From positions 116,532 to 180,531 of the forward strand of contig WHVA01000211.1 in the NCBI GenBank assembly GCA_015179125.1: DNA of 64,000 nucleotides. The letters run 5' to 3'. This DNA comes from Gautieria morchelliformis (taxonomy: Eukaryota > Basidiomycota > Agaricomycetes > Gomphales > Gomphaceae). A model generated the notes under the pieces. That model saw nothing but the letters and a program-made list of their open reading frames with translations. It ran no database searches and was not told the origin of the DNA. How positions within the stretch are numbered: position 1 is the stretch's first letter; each line of letters begins with the position of its first letter. This document shows, one piece after another, positions 19,751 to 30,631 of this stretch. A program made the translations under genes and the position numbers.

Positions 19751-20182
19751 GAAAATATATCAGCAGAATCACAAGGAAAGTAATGATAGCAACTGACTTG
19801 AATCACCCCTCTCGCTGCCTGAGTGGCTTGCTATGAATGCATGGGATATTCATGGTCTAGAGGTAAATAGCGACTGTTAGCATGTGAGATCAAAGCAACA
19901 AGGAGATTGGAGACTTGCCTTAGATATGGCACCCAATTGAGGTGCCGCACAAGGTGGGGAAAAGATGGCTGCAAGTTGCGGCATTATTTAGAACCTGCTC
20001 CCAGATGTTTTCATCAGAGGGATCCGGAAACATGAGTAGAGAAAGGAGCAGAATGCAGTGAAGCAAGATGATGAAAAGGATGAGCTAGGAAAAAAAAAGT
20101 CCCTAGTAGGTGACATATACATGTCTTATGAGTGGATCTACAAAGGCTCCAAATGGGGCATTGAGCACATACCTACCTACCT
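19751..20182. other. No gene seen
   Basis: No coding or repeat signature beyond a short A tract near 20090. Confidence 0.35.
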
Positions 20183-20358
20183 GCTCAATTCAGGTGAAGT
20201 GATGCCCTCCGATGATGGAGGTTGAACAATTGCTCCAAAAGGGAAACAACAGTAAGTGAGGTTTGGTATTTGGACCAAACTGCCAGTCGTTCCGATAGTC
20301 TGGATTGATCAGCTGCTGACCAAGCTGGTTGTTCACGCCTCAGCTCCAGGCATGCTAG
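20183..20358 (-). repeat. Inverted-repeat arm (right)
   Basis: Reverse complement of 18062-18235; see that entry. It ends near a TTCAGGTGAAGTGATG block shared by both arms. Confidence 0.75.
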
Positions 20359-20524
20359 CCTGATCACCAAATGCCTGAGTTGCATAAGCAATCACGCCAG
20401 CAATAACAGGGCTGGACAGATAAGGAAGGAATGATGTCAGAAGGGGCCGGAACAGGAAGGGAAATAAATGGAACACAAGATAGAAGGCCAAAGGCTAGGA
20501 GAAGCTCGGGGCCACCAACAACAG

Positions 20525-20645
20525 GCTGCGATAATGCACATGCCATGGTAGTGCGCAAGTGGCAATAATGCACATGGCGATAATGCACACTTGACAATGC
20601 ACACTGTGATAATGTGCATTGCAATAATGCATATTGCGATAAAGC
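20525..20645 (+). repeat. Short tandem array around GATAATGCACA
   Basis: About seven degenerate units (ATAATGCACATG, ATAATGCACACT, ATAATGTGCATT and similar) with variable spacing. Just after it, GGGGTTCCCCTGACA (20657-20671) matches the terminus of the gypsy-1-type LTRs, suggesting the array sits in an eroded LTR. Confidence 0.55.
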
Positions 20646-20773
20646 AGTGTGTAATTGGGGTTCCCCTGACAGTCAAGCAGCTTCGAACAGCTTTGGGCAT
20701 TTCAGACATACCATGTCATTGGTTTGTGAATGACCATGCTGCTAGTCTATCTGGACAATCACACATTGAATCA

Positions 20774-21347
20774 CACTGGAGGAATAGAAAATTTTTCCTG
20801 GTATGAAAAACTGTTCAAAATACTATAAAGATTTTACAAAATTTTTTAGTGTTTTTTATGTGAAAAACCTTCCACAAAATTGTGTTATTCAGTGTTTTAG
20901 TTTCTCACACCAAAAAAGTGTGATAAAATTGTGAGAAAATTGTGAAAAAAAAAAAAAGAGTGCAGAAAACAGTAAGAAACCACTTTTCTCACCTATTTTG
21001 CACATTTTTTTCTTAGCAATTCCACAAATTCATGCACCCCCTGTGCATGTGGATATGAGTCCTGTGGAACTCTGAGAGGCATTGCAAGCATGCCTTGTGC
21101 CCTGCTGAGCAAGTGTGTGTGTGCATTGCTTGATAAAACTGTGAAGAAAAAAAAAAAAAAAAAAAAAAACAAAAAAAAACAGTAAGCAAACACTTTTCTT
21201 ACAATTTTTTTGCACAGTTTTTTTAACAATTTTATAACACTTTTTTATGATTGAGAAAGTTCTAAAAAGAAAGAAAACACTAAAAAAAAACCTTTACGGT
21301 CTTTTGAACAAATTTTCAGACCAAAAAATTATTCTATGCCTCTAGTG
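20774..21347. mobile_element. Non-autonomous CACTA-like MITE
   Basis: 574 bp with imperfect terminal inverted repeats of about 55 bp: left begins CACTGGAGGAATAGAAA, right (reversed) begins CACTAGAGGCATAGAA. Both continue as GGT(A/C)TGAAAA...TGTTCAAAA. Flanking TCA on each side (20771-20773 and 21348-21350) is a 3-bp target duplication. CACT termini plus a 3-bp duplication fit the CACTA (EnSpm/CMC) superfamily. The interior is AT-rich with long A runs and codes for nothing. The mobilising transposase is not in this window. Confidence 0.8.
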
Positions 21348-21362
21348 TCACACAAAATAGAG

Positions 21363-21626
21363 TTGTACTGGTACTGGGAGACATATGACTTTGTCATCGG
21401 ACTCTTCCGGATGGTTGACTGTTCCTGATGTAGATAACCAGATGTGAGTATGAGCAGACACGAGTAAAACATACCGTGAAACATACCCCGGGGGGCCTGT
21501 ACTGGGAGGCAAATGACTTTGTCATGCGACTCTTCTGCATGGTGGACTGTTCCTGATGTAGATAACCATGTGTGTATGAGGAGACACGAGTAAAATATAC
21601 TCTGAAACATACCCCGGGTGGCCTTC
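21363..21626. repeat. Tandem duplication of about 130 bp
   Basis: 21366-21497 and 21498-21626 are two copies sharing GACTTTGTCAT, CTGTTCCTGATGTAGATAAC and GAAACATACCCCGGG. The pair lies downstream of the NLR-like remnant on the minus strand and next to the MITE. Confidence 0.75.
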
Positions 21627-21651
21627 TCCAGGGCTTTGATATGCGCCATCG

Positions 21652-22166
21652 TCATATTACTGCGATGCCGATCAGGATTGGACTGAAGCTGGGTGGAGAA
21701 ACATACAGATTATCTGCGGCCATAGCAGTACCGAGCATACTCTGGAAGTCTCTCAAATCACAGAGAGTCTTTTTAACCTTGCTGCCTCCATGAAATGTCC
21801 AGCTGAGCGGGGCGAGCAGGCGAGCCGTACGTCCACCGGGCGTTTCTAATTTCTTCTTGATTTGTCGGAGACATTTTAAACGCGAAGGCAACTCTTCCTG
21901 CACCAGCTCCTTCATGATCGGCAAGGAACGGGGGGGTCTTCCATCGTTCGAAGAATACCATCAAGCAAGCATTCTAGCACCGAGAGCTGGTGAATGATCC
22001 CGGCCTTGTGTTTGAACGCATTTCGAAAATTGTCGCATGTCTGAACAGCCGCATTCGCGATGTTCAGAACGACCATAATCGTTGCTGAAATGATTCGAAT
22101 TAGCATAGAGACAGAGCACATCCAGGCCATCAACAACGTGCCTGCCGCTGACGCAGGGTCAACCAT
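21652..22166 (-). pseudogene. N-terminal domain of a fungal NLR/ankyrin-type protein, remnant
   Basis: It starts at ATG 22166 (MVDPASAAGTLLMAWMCSVS), a pattern typical of the helical N-terminal domain of fungal NACHT/NB-ARC or ankyrin proteins. It continues as LVQEELPSRLKCLRQIKKKL and SWTFHGGSKVKKTLCDLRDF, also typical of that domain. The frame changes at a run of seven C/G near 21930, so it is broken unless a very small intron is present. A possible splice donor follows at about 21685. No nucleotide-binding or repeat domain follows; a tandem duplication and a MITE occupy that place. Family members act in heterokaryon incompatibility and innate-type responses; this one is not functional as it stands. 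Confidence 0.55.
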
Positions 22167-23226
22167 GGCGTTGAGCTATGATGTTGAGCACTTAGATTCC
22201 CAATTCCTTCCTTGACTCGGCTTTAATACGCGATGGAAGCTATGCAGAGCCATGCATAGCACGCCAGATTCACACAGGGTGGCTTGCACAGCCCTTTGAT
22301 GCATACGACTGTACGGCTTCATGGATGGACAATTGATACACGTTTTTTCTAATTTCAGACTTCTCCGAGTCCGGATGATGTCAGCTGTTGCTCTGCCACG
22401 TTCCTGACATGGTCAGCTTGGGCACCCACTGGCGATCTATGAAACCATGAGCTACTGTTGGTCACAGCAATAGCACCTGCCTGCTAGTTATACGGAGTCC
22501 ATGACCAACCAGGGTTCATGTTGAGATCTAGAGAGCGGTCACTGCGGCATGGAGGCGGCGCTTCGGTGCACATCTAAGTGGTACATAGCCAAGCCCAGCC
22601 AGCCCTGGCCCTGGCAGCTGTACCAATTGCATACGGCACCAGTCGAATACACTGTATAAAACTCCCACACTGGATTTCGGGACCTTTTACACAAACGGCA
22701 ATAATCAGTACCTTTGCACTGACAAATCAGTGCTCAAGAATCGTTCCGGGAATTGGGGTCGAAGCCGATCGGACCAACTCGGCTATAATGGAATAGGCGT
22801 TAGACTGTATGACTGCGGAGGTACGTGCCAAGAGGCACTGTGAAATTCCCAGCCTTCTGCTGGCTCTGGAAGGGTTCTGCTACTTCTTAGGTGCAAAATT
22901 CTTAAAAGAACACGCTGTTGGGAAGCCTTTGTACGCCTACCACCTTAGGTCTTTTGTGCCCTTTGTCATAGGTATTTTAACATGAGACGCCCCTGCGCGC
23001 ACGCTTAATCTACAGCCGCTGATGATGATCGACTCCCCGTGGGGTGCGTAGCATCATCTCTGGGTAAGTACGAGAATCTATCAGAGGACGGATACGGTGC
23101 ACGAGCGTCCTCAGGTCTATATCTCCGAAATTGAGTTTGCGATAATCGTAATACCTATTCACATTATACTGAATGGTAACTACTAATAGCTACTCGCGAC
23201 GGTTAGCCATCAGGGAAAACGGGGGG
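22167..23226. other. No gene seen
   Basis: No coding frame with a recognisable domain. The last bases before 23227 are AAACGGGGGG, read here as a polypurine tract. Confidence 0.4.
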
Positions 23227-23462
23227 TGTTATGGAATGGTACGTACCCTACGTAGCACCTGTAGGCCTGTAGGTTCCCCCCCTATTACAACGTGCTCCGT
23301 AGTGCGGGCCCGATTCTGTAGTGTGCCGTAGAACCACGTAGCCGCGCGCGGTGACTACAGCACACTACACCAGTCATACATAATGCCGTCCTGTGTCTAC
23401 GGTGGGCGACGTGGGTGAGATGTAATGCGCGTTCAGGGTTCGGGAGGCATTAGGGCATAACA
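23227..23462 (+). mobile_element. Putative short LTR (copia-like), 3' end of a lost element
   Basis: 236 bp with perfect terminal inverted bases TGTTATG...CATAACA, preceded by the purine run AAACGGGGGG. Short LTRs after a G-rich tract are usual for fungal Ty1/copia elements. No target duplication is seen, consistent with the rest of the element being deleted. Confidence 0.45.
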
Positions 23463-23672
23463 TCAATTCGTAGTCAGATATTCGGTCTATATACACGGGG
23501 TTTAAGTTGTTATTTATTCTTCGTCGGAAGCGTCGCGGATGGCCGCGCCCGCTCGTGCGAGCTTTGCATTGTCGAAACGCGTCTTCGCGCGTTCCGGAAC
23601 ATCGTGGAACCCTGCCCTGGAACTGTGAGGCGTTCGTGTCAGTGAGATTTCAAATGTAAGGATATAAGAGTA

Positions 23673-24165
23673 TCAGAGTGTAACGCACCGCCCAAAACTG
23701 TACAGACGTTGTTGGTGACGGGCCAGAGCTTGGGCGGTTCGTGTGCTGAAGTGGCGCCATTGCTCCAAGCCATCGAGATGACGCTTGTACACGTCATGGT
23801 AGTCTACCTCGCTGAATTGGGATCCACTGACAAGAAACCCGGATGCCCACTGTTTGATCGCGTACTCCACCTATAGATTTCGTGAATTGCAAGGGCTTGT
23901 ACAGAGTGGCAGTGACCTACCGCAGTGAAGACAAGCGCAATCACAGGGTCCGGGATGGGGTTGAACGCGCTGCCAAATACTATGCCGTCGGATTTTTTTT
24001 TTTGCTGAACCATTGGGCATTGATAACATCCTGAAGGATGGGATGCTCATAGATGCCCATGCTTGTGACTACGTCCTGTGGGCGCATTGATAGGTAGCAG
24101 TAGGATAGAGCGTGGTTACGCACCTCGAAGATGTACCCGTCGTCTTCTAAGAGCTTCCCAGCCAC
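23673..24165 (-). pseudogene. DUF6532-like gene remnant with one intron
   Basis: The minus strand encodes HPILQDVINAQWF, then after a frame change NPIPDPVIALVFTA, an intron at 23871-23920 (GTAGGT...CTATAG, 50 bp), and VEYAIKQWASGF...HDVYKRHLDGLEQW up to a stop. This order (NPxPxPxIALVxTA, then a YxxHLxxLExW segment) is what I know from basidiomycete DUF6532 proteins, whose function is unknown. The frame change falls in an 11-base T run (23994-24004), so it is a slippage mutation. The N-terminal part is not identifiable upstream of 24165. Confidence 0.6.
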
Positions 24166-26193
24166 AAGCGCTTAATTGCGTTGAACTGACGCGTCATCCA
24201 AACTGCCTACTTCGTGCTTTGTCGCTGCTCTCAGCCTTTTGAATCCCTGATTCTGACCCTAGCTGAGCCTACAGATAACCTTTATAACCGCAATCCCAAG
24301 GGGAGAAGCCAGTAATATTTAAGGATTGTCATGTCAAATATAGAGACGGCCTTAAGACACTGGTTTAACAGCACCTGACGATGAGTAAATCAACACGCTC
24401 CTGATCGAAGGGTGCATGTAAGGGGCAAGCAGAAGAGCAAAATGCTGTGGGCAGAGCATAGTAGATGAGGTGTGCAGTTATTTGTCTAATATGTGCTAGC
24501 TTGAGTGATGGCAAGAATAGTCCTCTTATCATCGACACCCGACGATCAGCGCTTGCCATCATCGATATGCAAAGTATGTTCTTCTGTGCGGTTTATCGAT
24601 GGACAATTAATCTCACTGCTGTGCACAGACTTCTTCCTGCACCACGCCGTTCAGGCGTCATCCGTCGGTCGGAATGTCGTGCCAGCAACACTTAACTGTT
24701 AACTGCATGATAGATACATTCCGAGCGAACGGAATGAAGGTATTGTGGACTAACGTGAGCTATACTAATATCAAAGGGCCTGATCCACACTGACCAGGTC
24801 TAAGAAAAATCCAGTGGGGTCTTGACGAGTTCGATCTCCGTATAACGCCTCTCGCCTTCTCCGTGGGTTTGGCAACACTCCAGAGAGTAGGCCTCCTGAT
24901 CCCCACAACTTTACAATCATGAAGCTGATATCTTTCGTCCCAAGCGATGTTCTGCTCTCAGATGGGGGTCATCAATGGCACCGACTGGGGCTGTTAACTC
25001 ATGCGTGGATCGTTCAACGCGCAGCCATGGGGCCCTGTTCATGATCAACAGGTTCAGGGCGTGAATAAAGGCATTTCAACAAGAGTCAGTCTCATGTATA
25101 AGCCATGTTGTCACCAGAAAACTGATGCATTGCACACAGATCATTTGAGCGGTCTGAGACGCCATCAGGGCTTTACCTACAAGAGAATGACATTACAACA
25201 CTATTTTTCAGCGGTGTCAATGCACACCAGTGTGTTGTAAGTACATGACACACCATGAACCATGTCGCCACTTTATTGATCATATTCCCATAGTTTGGCA
25301 CTATGATAGATGCGTACTTCAAGGCAGGTATTCATGCGCGAGTCATAGGACCCTAATCAGCTAATTTAGAACCTCGACGTGATCTACGTTGAACACATCG
25401 CAGCAACCTCTTGTGGTTGTTCCCTCACCAGTTTTTCTGTTCTAATAACCAGCCAGGTGAGGGCTGGACTCTTAAGTAGTGCCTGCCCTCAATTACATAA
25501 ATGGCGAACGGCCGTTTGCTTCAAATGTTCTCTTCGGTATGGAAAGAGCTCAGAATTGATTGTATGAGTTAGGATGCAATGCTGCTTTGTTATCATTCCA
25601 TGCCAATCTAACAGAGCGACAGTAGACCATCCACGGTCTGCCTCAGAATTGACACCGTACCATCACTGTTAGATTTGGAATACAGTGAATATCTCCTACT
25701 TTATGTTACTGAAGAGTAGAGTTGTGTTTCTGCCAGTCGCTAGTAAATATGCACACCGGGATCGCTGGACGCCGCTGAAGCCGCACTCTTTGTCTGAAAC
25801 TGACGGATATCACCGCCGATGGCATCGGGAGTACCATTGTATTGTCCAGCGTTACCTGCTGACAAATACTTCTTGTACTTAGACGCTAGATCTTGAACGG
25901 CAATCGCGAAAAGGACCTTCTAAGCGCCATGGCCAAGCCAAACCAACGATGACGGACTAAACCCGAACTCATTCTAGACACCTACCGGTGCTAATTATGA
26001 TGCTGTAGTGTGTTATTAGTTTAAACATGATGCCCCGCAGAAGCTTGGGAGGCCGCAGAGGTCCCAATAGCCATGCACCAGTGGGTGGTCGGGAGTTCAA
26101 AATGGCCCGTGACTAGTCGAAGGGCTATATTATGTGATCAAATATACATAAATACAGCCGGTGGCGGTAGTACAAAAGTGATTTGATCACTCG
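24166..26193. other. No gene seen
   Basis: Two kilobases with only short open frames and no recognised domain, repeat or LTR. It may contain old host DNA. Confidence 0.35.
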
Positions 26194-26508
26194 TCAATTA
26201 AATTTTAGACCTGAGGACGCTCGTGCACCGTAACGGATGTTCCGCCCGGGCGGGGAGAGCTCGCCGGAGGACTCGATCAGCTTCAGTGTCTGGGCCTGTG
26301 CCTGTGCCTGAGTGCCGCGTGCTGTGCGCATGAGTTGATGTAAGAACATGGCACTGCCATGCTGGCAGTGTCGATGACACTTGGAGACTGCAGGATCTCG
26401 ACTTTGCGACTGCAGGATCCCATGCAGGGTAGCATACTCCGCGGTCAGCTCGCGGGAGGTCGTGTGGCGGCTTACGCAGCGCACAGGTAGTCCGTGCTGC
26501 CTCTGCAC
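26194..26508 (-). other. Open frame of unknown function
   Basis: 104 codons with a Gln/Ala-repeat stretch (GTQAQAQAQTLKLIESSGEL) and a basic C-terminus. It could be the last exon of a host gene. No family recognised; another frame over the same region is also open, which weakens the call. Confidence 0.2.
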
Positions 26509-26703
26509 GTCAGCGCTTAGCGCAGCTTACGTGAAGCGCAAAGCTCCCGAAGCTTGGCACTTCTAAAGCTGATGGCGTTGATCGAAATAGCTGTGTGCGG
26601 GATTTCAGCTGCTCGCGTCTGGCAGCTGTCGACATGCCCGCGATACAAATACTGCCGCTAGTCTTACTGAGCTCTCGCCTCCGTCTGCACGACCACCACC
26701 ACG

Positions 26704-27840
26704 ATGCAGTCTTTCACGATCATCCTTGCCCTCGCCGCCACTGGAGGTGCGTGTCCCCACCGTGGCACCGTAGCGTGTCTGGGGAAGCTCACGTATGCTC
26801 GTGCTAGCCATGGCGCTGTCTGTGCGCTCGCCCGTGCCGTTGAGCGCGCCGCTCCGTGCACGCCAGCTCGATCCTAGCGAAATGCCCACGCAGGTCCGTC
26901 ACGGTGCTCCCCCGCGTCCTCGCATCGCGCGCAGCACACCATTAACCCACGCCTCGACAGTGCCAAACGCAGTGCGCCCCGATCGTGGCGGAACTGGAGG
27001 AAACGTCTGCAGAATCGAGGGTCATGTACACCCTAGGGGACGATTGTTGCACCACAGACAGCGACACGGCGTCCGAAGAAGGACGAGCCTGGGATCCAGC
27101 GGAATATGGCAATGGCATGAATGGCTGTTGATCACCACGTGGAAGGTGGAATTGCGGTTGGGGGAGTGAGTGCTGCACCTCGATTTCACTCGCCATAGCT
27201 TCGCCTTCGTGACCTTGTAGTACATCAGGACTTTCCATTTGCCCCTGCCCCCGCCGCCGCTCCGCACTCACCGCACCCCAGCTCTGCACCGCGGACATCT
27301 GCGTGTGCACGACGCAGGTCGCGGCCGACTACCAGGAGTGTCTGAACTGCCTGGCGTCCCTCGGGTCGGGCGCCGCGGTCACCGCGGACGTCGCGAACGC
27401 CGTATCCGGTGCGTCCCACGTTCCGCGTCCTTGTCCTTCCGCGCACCCGCAGCCCCTGACACGCCCCTCCCCCCTCAGCCTTCAACAGCGGCTGCGCATC
27501 GATCAGCACGCACATACCCCTGATAACCGTACGCTTGCCTGCCCTCCCTGCCTCTCGCCCGCACTGGTACTCACAGCTCCCAGCAGACACCATAGGCCCT
27601 TCCAGCGCCGTCACGCTGGCGCGCTTCAGCTCCAGCACCCCAGCCCAGACGATCGTCAGCTCCTTTGTTCCGCCCGCCGCGACGCAGACCGCGCCCTCCG
27701 CGGGTGCTGCGGGTGCCGCGTCCGCGTCCGGCGCAGCTTCTGCGACGCCGAAGCCCAGCAGGGGATACGGCGACGCCACACGCTTGAGCTGGCGTGCGCT
27801 CGGCGCGCTGGCGCTCGTTGCTTGCGCGTACTTGTCGTGA
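26704..27840 (+). CDS. Small secreted Cys-containing protein with GPI-like tail, six-exon model
   Basis: Model: exons 26704-26750, 26845-26893, 26961-~27020, 27282-27408, 27479-27528 and 27577-27840, stop at 27840. Introns begin GT and end AG and preserve frame, except that the exon 3 donor is unsettled. The protein begins with a signal peptide (MQSFTIILALAATGGAAPLR), then SEMPTQCQTQCAPIVAEL, LCTADICVCTTQVAADYQEC, LNCLASLGSG, FNSGCASI, a Ser/Ala/Pro/Thr-rich stretch, and a hydrophobic C-terminus (LGALALVACAYLS), as in GPI-anchored surface proteins. The spaced CxxxC, CxxxxCxC and CxxC pattern fits a family of small secreted proteins common in mushroom fungi; their role is generally unknown. 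This is the least damaged host-type gene in the window. Codon use is GC-rich, unlike the flanking DNA. The 261-bp gap between exons 3 and 4 is longer than the other introns and carries an antisense open frame. Confidence 0.72.
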
Positions 27841-28423
27841 GGCGGAGTTGTGTGTGGTGCAGTCAGGGTAAGGGAGCGATTTACGCCGTCACGAGCGACT
27901 GGTATGATGTCATGGATATTTGGCTAATCAACATTTGTACGAGTACGAGTATTATTCCACTGGGCTGTCGCTCAAAACTACTACTTTGTGTCCTGTTCAC
28001 GTACGGTATGGACCCGCAACGCAAGTGGCGACTCAATCCGGAGGGAATTCGGCCATGAAATCGCGTTTGACCGAAGGCACGGCGCCGTCGGTGAATTCGC
28101 CTTTGTGTTTCGGAACAATGACCAGTCGATTGTTACGAGTCGGCTAGATAACGACTAGCGCTTATATCAGGAACGCTCGGTGATTCCTAAATCGTGAGAT
28201 GAGCACTAAGTATTGAACGCAGTGACTGACTTCGGAGGAAGAGATAAGTGTGATTCTTCCTCCGAACTCAGCCGCGTACTACTGTAACCGCACGACCAAT
28301 GGCTCAATAACGCGTCACGGCGCCCTTTGAGCGGGGCAGGCAACTGACGCCGGTTGTATTTGGACCGTACAGCCGCCAAGGACACTACCGGCGTCTCGCA
28401 GTACGCATCGTCACCCGCTTCCC
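27841..28423. other. 3' flank of the secreted-protein gene; no gene seen
   Basis: No coding or repeat signature until the minisatellite starts. Confidence 0.4.
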
Positions 28424-28830
28424 CGTACGGTGCACAGGCACCCTCCCCGGCGCCCACGTACGGTGCACGCGCACCCAACCCGCGTCGCAGTACGGTGCAC
28501 ATGCACCGTAACTGGCTTCGACGTATGGTGCACACGCACCCAACCCGGCCTCGCAGTACGGTGCACACGCACCGAAGCCGGCCCCCGCCTATGGTGCACA
28601 TGCACCGTCACCCGCCTTCAAGTACGGTGCACACGAACCGTCCCCCACCTCCAGTACGGTGTACATGCACTATGTGCCGCCTTCCCGCACGGTGCACATG
28701 CACCATCTCCCGCGTCCACATACGGTGCACACGCACCGTACTGGCTTCGACGTATGGTACACACGCACCGAAGGCGGCCTCCACCTACCCCATGAGCGGT
28801 CTACCGCCTCCAGTGCAGACGCACCGTATG
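28424..28830 (+). repeat. 33-bp minisatellite, array C
   Basis: About twelve units at a regular 32-33 bp spacing, each with a TACGGTGCACACGCACC-type core. Read on the plus strand, successive units give YGAQAPSPAPT, YGAHAPNPASQ, YGAHAPKPAPA, YGAHAPSPAFK and HGAHAPSPAST, an 11-residue repeat, but single-base indels move the frame between units. Upstream, QYASSPASPYG (about 28398) looks like a lead-in from a once-coding sequence. Same family as arrays A and B, on the opposite strand. Confidence 0.85.
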
Positions 28831-29925
28831 TAGACCGAAATAGGCATCCCCAGGGCTTCCTCTTGGTCTGAGAGAACGCGGAAAGGGGGCGCTTGGCATG
28901 GTGTGTGTGATGAGTTCGGACCAGCCACAGATCCCGCCGCCTTCTGCTGTGGGAGGTGAAAGGGGGCAGCTATCGGACGTGAGGTCATTACCGACTGGAA
29001 GCCACCTAAGGCGGGCATGCTCGTGCTCATCGGATTGCGCCGTGCATGTGGTCTGCACCCCGAGGGATTTGACATATCCATCAAGATTCATAAATTAGTG
29101 AGTCCCCCTGATTTTTTAGGGTCCTTGATTAAACTTGCCTTACCGTTGACCGTACCAAAGACGGAGTGGAAGGCAAACATGCGACGCGTGTCACGGAGTG
29201 ATCACGTGATACGCTGGACACACGCATGGGATAGTGAAAAGCGGTATCATTATTACCCGTCTCCTCACCCAAACCTCCCTCCGAGCTTTGACCAGCTTTG
29301 CAGTCGTGGGCGACTGTAGTCTGTGCCTGACCTCGCACCCTTTTCAGGTCGTCTGCCCCGTTACCGGGCCCTTTCTTCTCCCGTTCTCAGACACGGACCT
29401 CCCTCCCCTTTCCCCTTCGGCTAAGCGACTCCTCCCCTTTCGTCTCCGCTGTCTCCATCGTGCCTTCGCTCCCCGGTCGGTGCTGGATCTACCGACACTT
29501 GGTCTTCACGCCAACATACGTTCGTGACTCCTCATTCGGTACGACCTCCTTAATCTCCTGGTAACCCACGTAGCGAATAGGCGTCTGGGACACGACGTCG
29601 CGGGCCTCAAGTCTCACCTCACGCTGGCTGGACGGTGTGCCATCATTCACACCGAAGGCGACACGGCCCGGACTTTCATGAGTGATTTAATGTGCCCGCG
29701 TCCCGTCCTTTCTGCCCCCACCATCAGCCCTTGACGGCATTGGTACCCACATTACCTGCAACGGCTGCCAGATACGCCTCTGCGCTCCTTTGGCCTTCGA
29801 GCTGGCTCTTCACGTGCTGCCTCCATGTCTTTGCCTGTGGCCCATGTCTCTGACTGACTTCCGCCTCTGCACGGTGCTTCACTGCGTGAGTGGACGACTG
29901 ACCATCGACCAATCTGGTTCTGCTG
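28831..29925. other. No gene seen
   Basis: GC-rich sequence with overlapping open frames on both strands and no recognised domain. Confidence 0.35.
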
Positions 29926-30219
29926 ATGACTCTGAGAAGGACACAAGAATTGCCCGCAGAAGGTCAAGGTCTGCCATTTCTCTCAGAAGACATCACCGAT
30001 GGTTCAAAGTCTGGTGTCGGAGCCGTCTACGGCCAAGGACCAGACTGGAAAACATGTCAGCCAGCTGGCTTGTTGTCAAAGAAGTTCAGTGTTGCTCAGC
30101 AATGCACAACCAATGGCTCAATCACGTCATGGTGCCCCTTGAGCCAAGCCATTTTGGGCACTTGTAATGCATCATGTTCTGAGCCTTCATCCAGTTGGTT
30201 GCATCATGGTAAGATATAA
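29926..30219 (+). pseudogene. Gypsy RNase H fragment
   Basis: The frame contains SGVGAVYGQGPDWKTCQPAG followed by LLSKKFSVAQQ, a typical Ty3/gypsy RT/RNase H segment of basidiomycete elements. Only about 50 residues are preserved; flanking frames are scrambled. Confidence 0.65.
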
Positions 30220-30227
30220 GGACTTAT

Positions 30228-30631
30228 TGTGAGGGCAACTCTCCCTAGACAGTGGACTCATGTGGTCTGGTAGAGGATGATCCAAAGATGTGAATAAAGG
30301 CTACCTATATGACATACAACTCACCTGGTAGAGGAGGATACAAAGAGGAAAAGCTAAGGACCTCTGCTAGCAGTGTACTACCTATTTACCTTGCACCCCT
30401 GATCGAAGTCAGGGATGCCCACTCCACTCCTGACACACATCCACATCTCTGCAGCCCTTGCCTACCACGTGCGTTTCAGCCCACCACCTTGGCGCCATTA
30501 AGGGAACAATTCCTCAAGCAGAAGCTTCAGAAACTCAGCTGGGCCCTTGGGATGTGTTTGGATTGGAACCGGATCTCAAGTTGGAACTGAAGCTGAGGCT
30601 AGAAATGTCCTCAGGAGGGGTTCCCCTGACA
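30228..30631. mobile_element. LTR related to the gypsy-1 family
   Basis: 404 bp, TGTGAGGGCAACTCTCCC...GGGTTCCCCTGACA, with two TCCAAAG/TACAAAG blocks and an AAAAGCTAAGGA block in the same order as the LTR at 5712. The flanks (CTTAT and CTGAG) do not form a target duplication. By comparison with the intact element its coding direction is minus, opposite to the RNase H piece next to it, so the two are from different insertions. Confidence 0.72.

Noticed and set aside
26040..26130. tRNA-like GGTCGGGAGTTCAAA segment
   Set aside because: No acceptor stem or other arms can be folded round it.
28424..28830. Regularly spaced palindromes as a CRISPR array
   Set aside because: The window is eukaryotic, spacers are not unique, units are contiguous 33-bp copies and there are no cas genes.
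28354..28833. Long open frames across the 33-bp array as a real protein gene
   Set aside because: Three frames are open at once because the period is a multiple of three; the repeat motif switches frame between units and there is no start or splice context.
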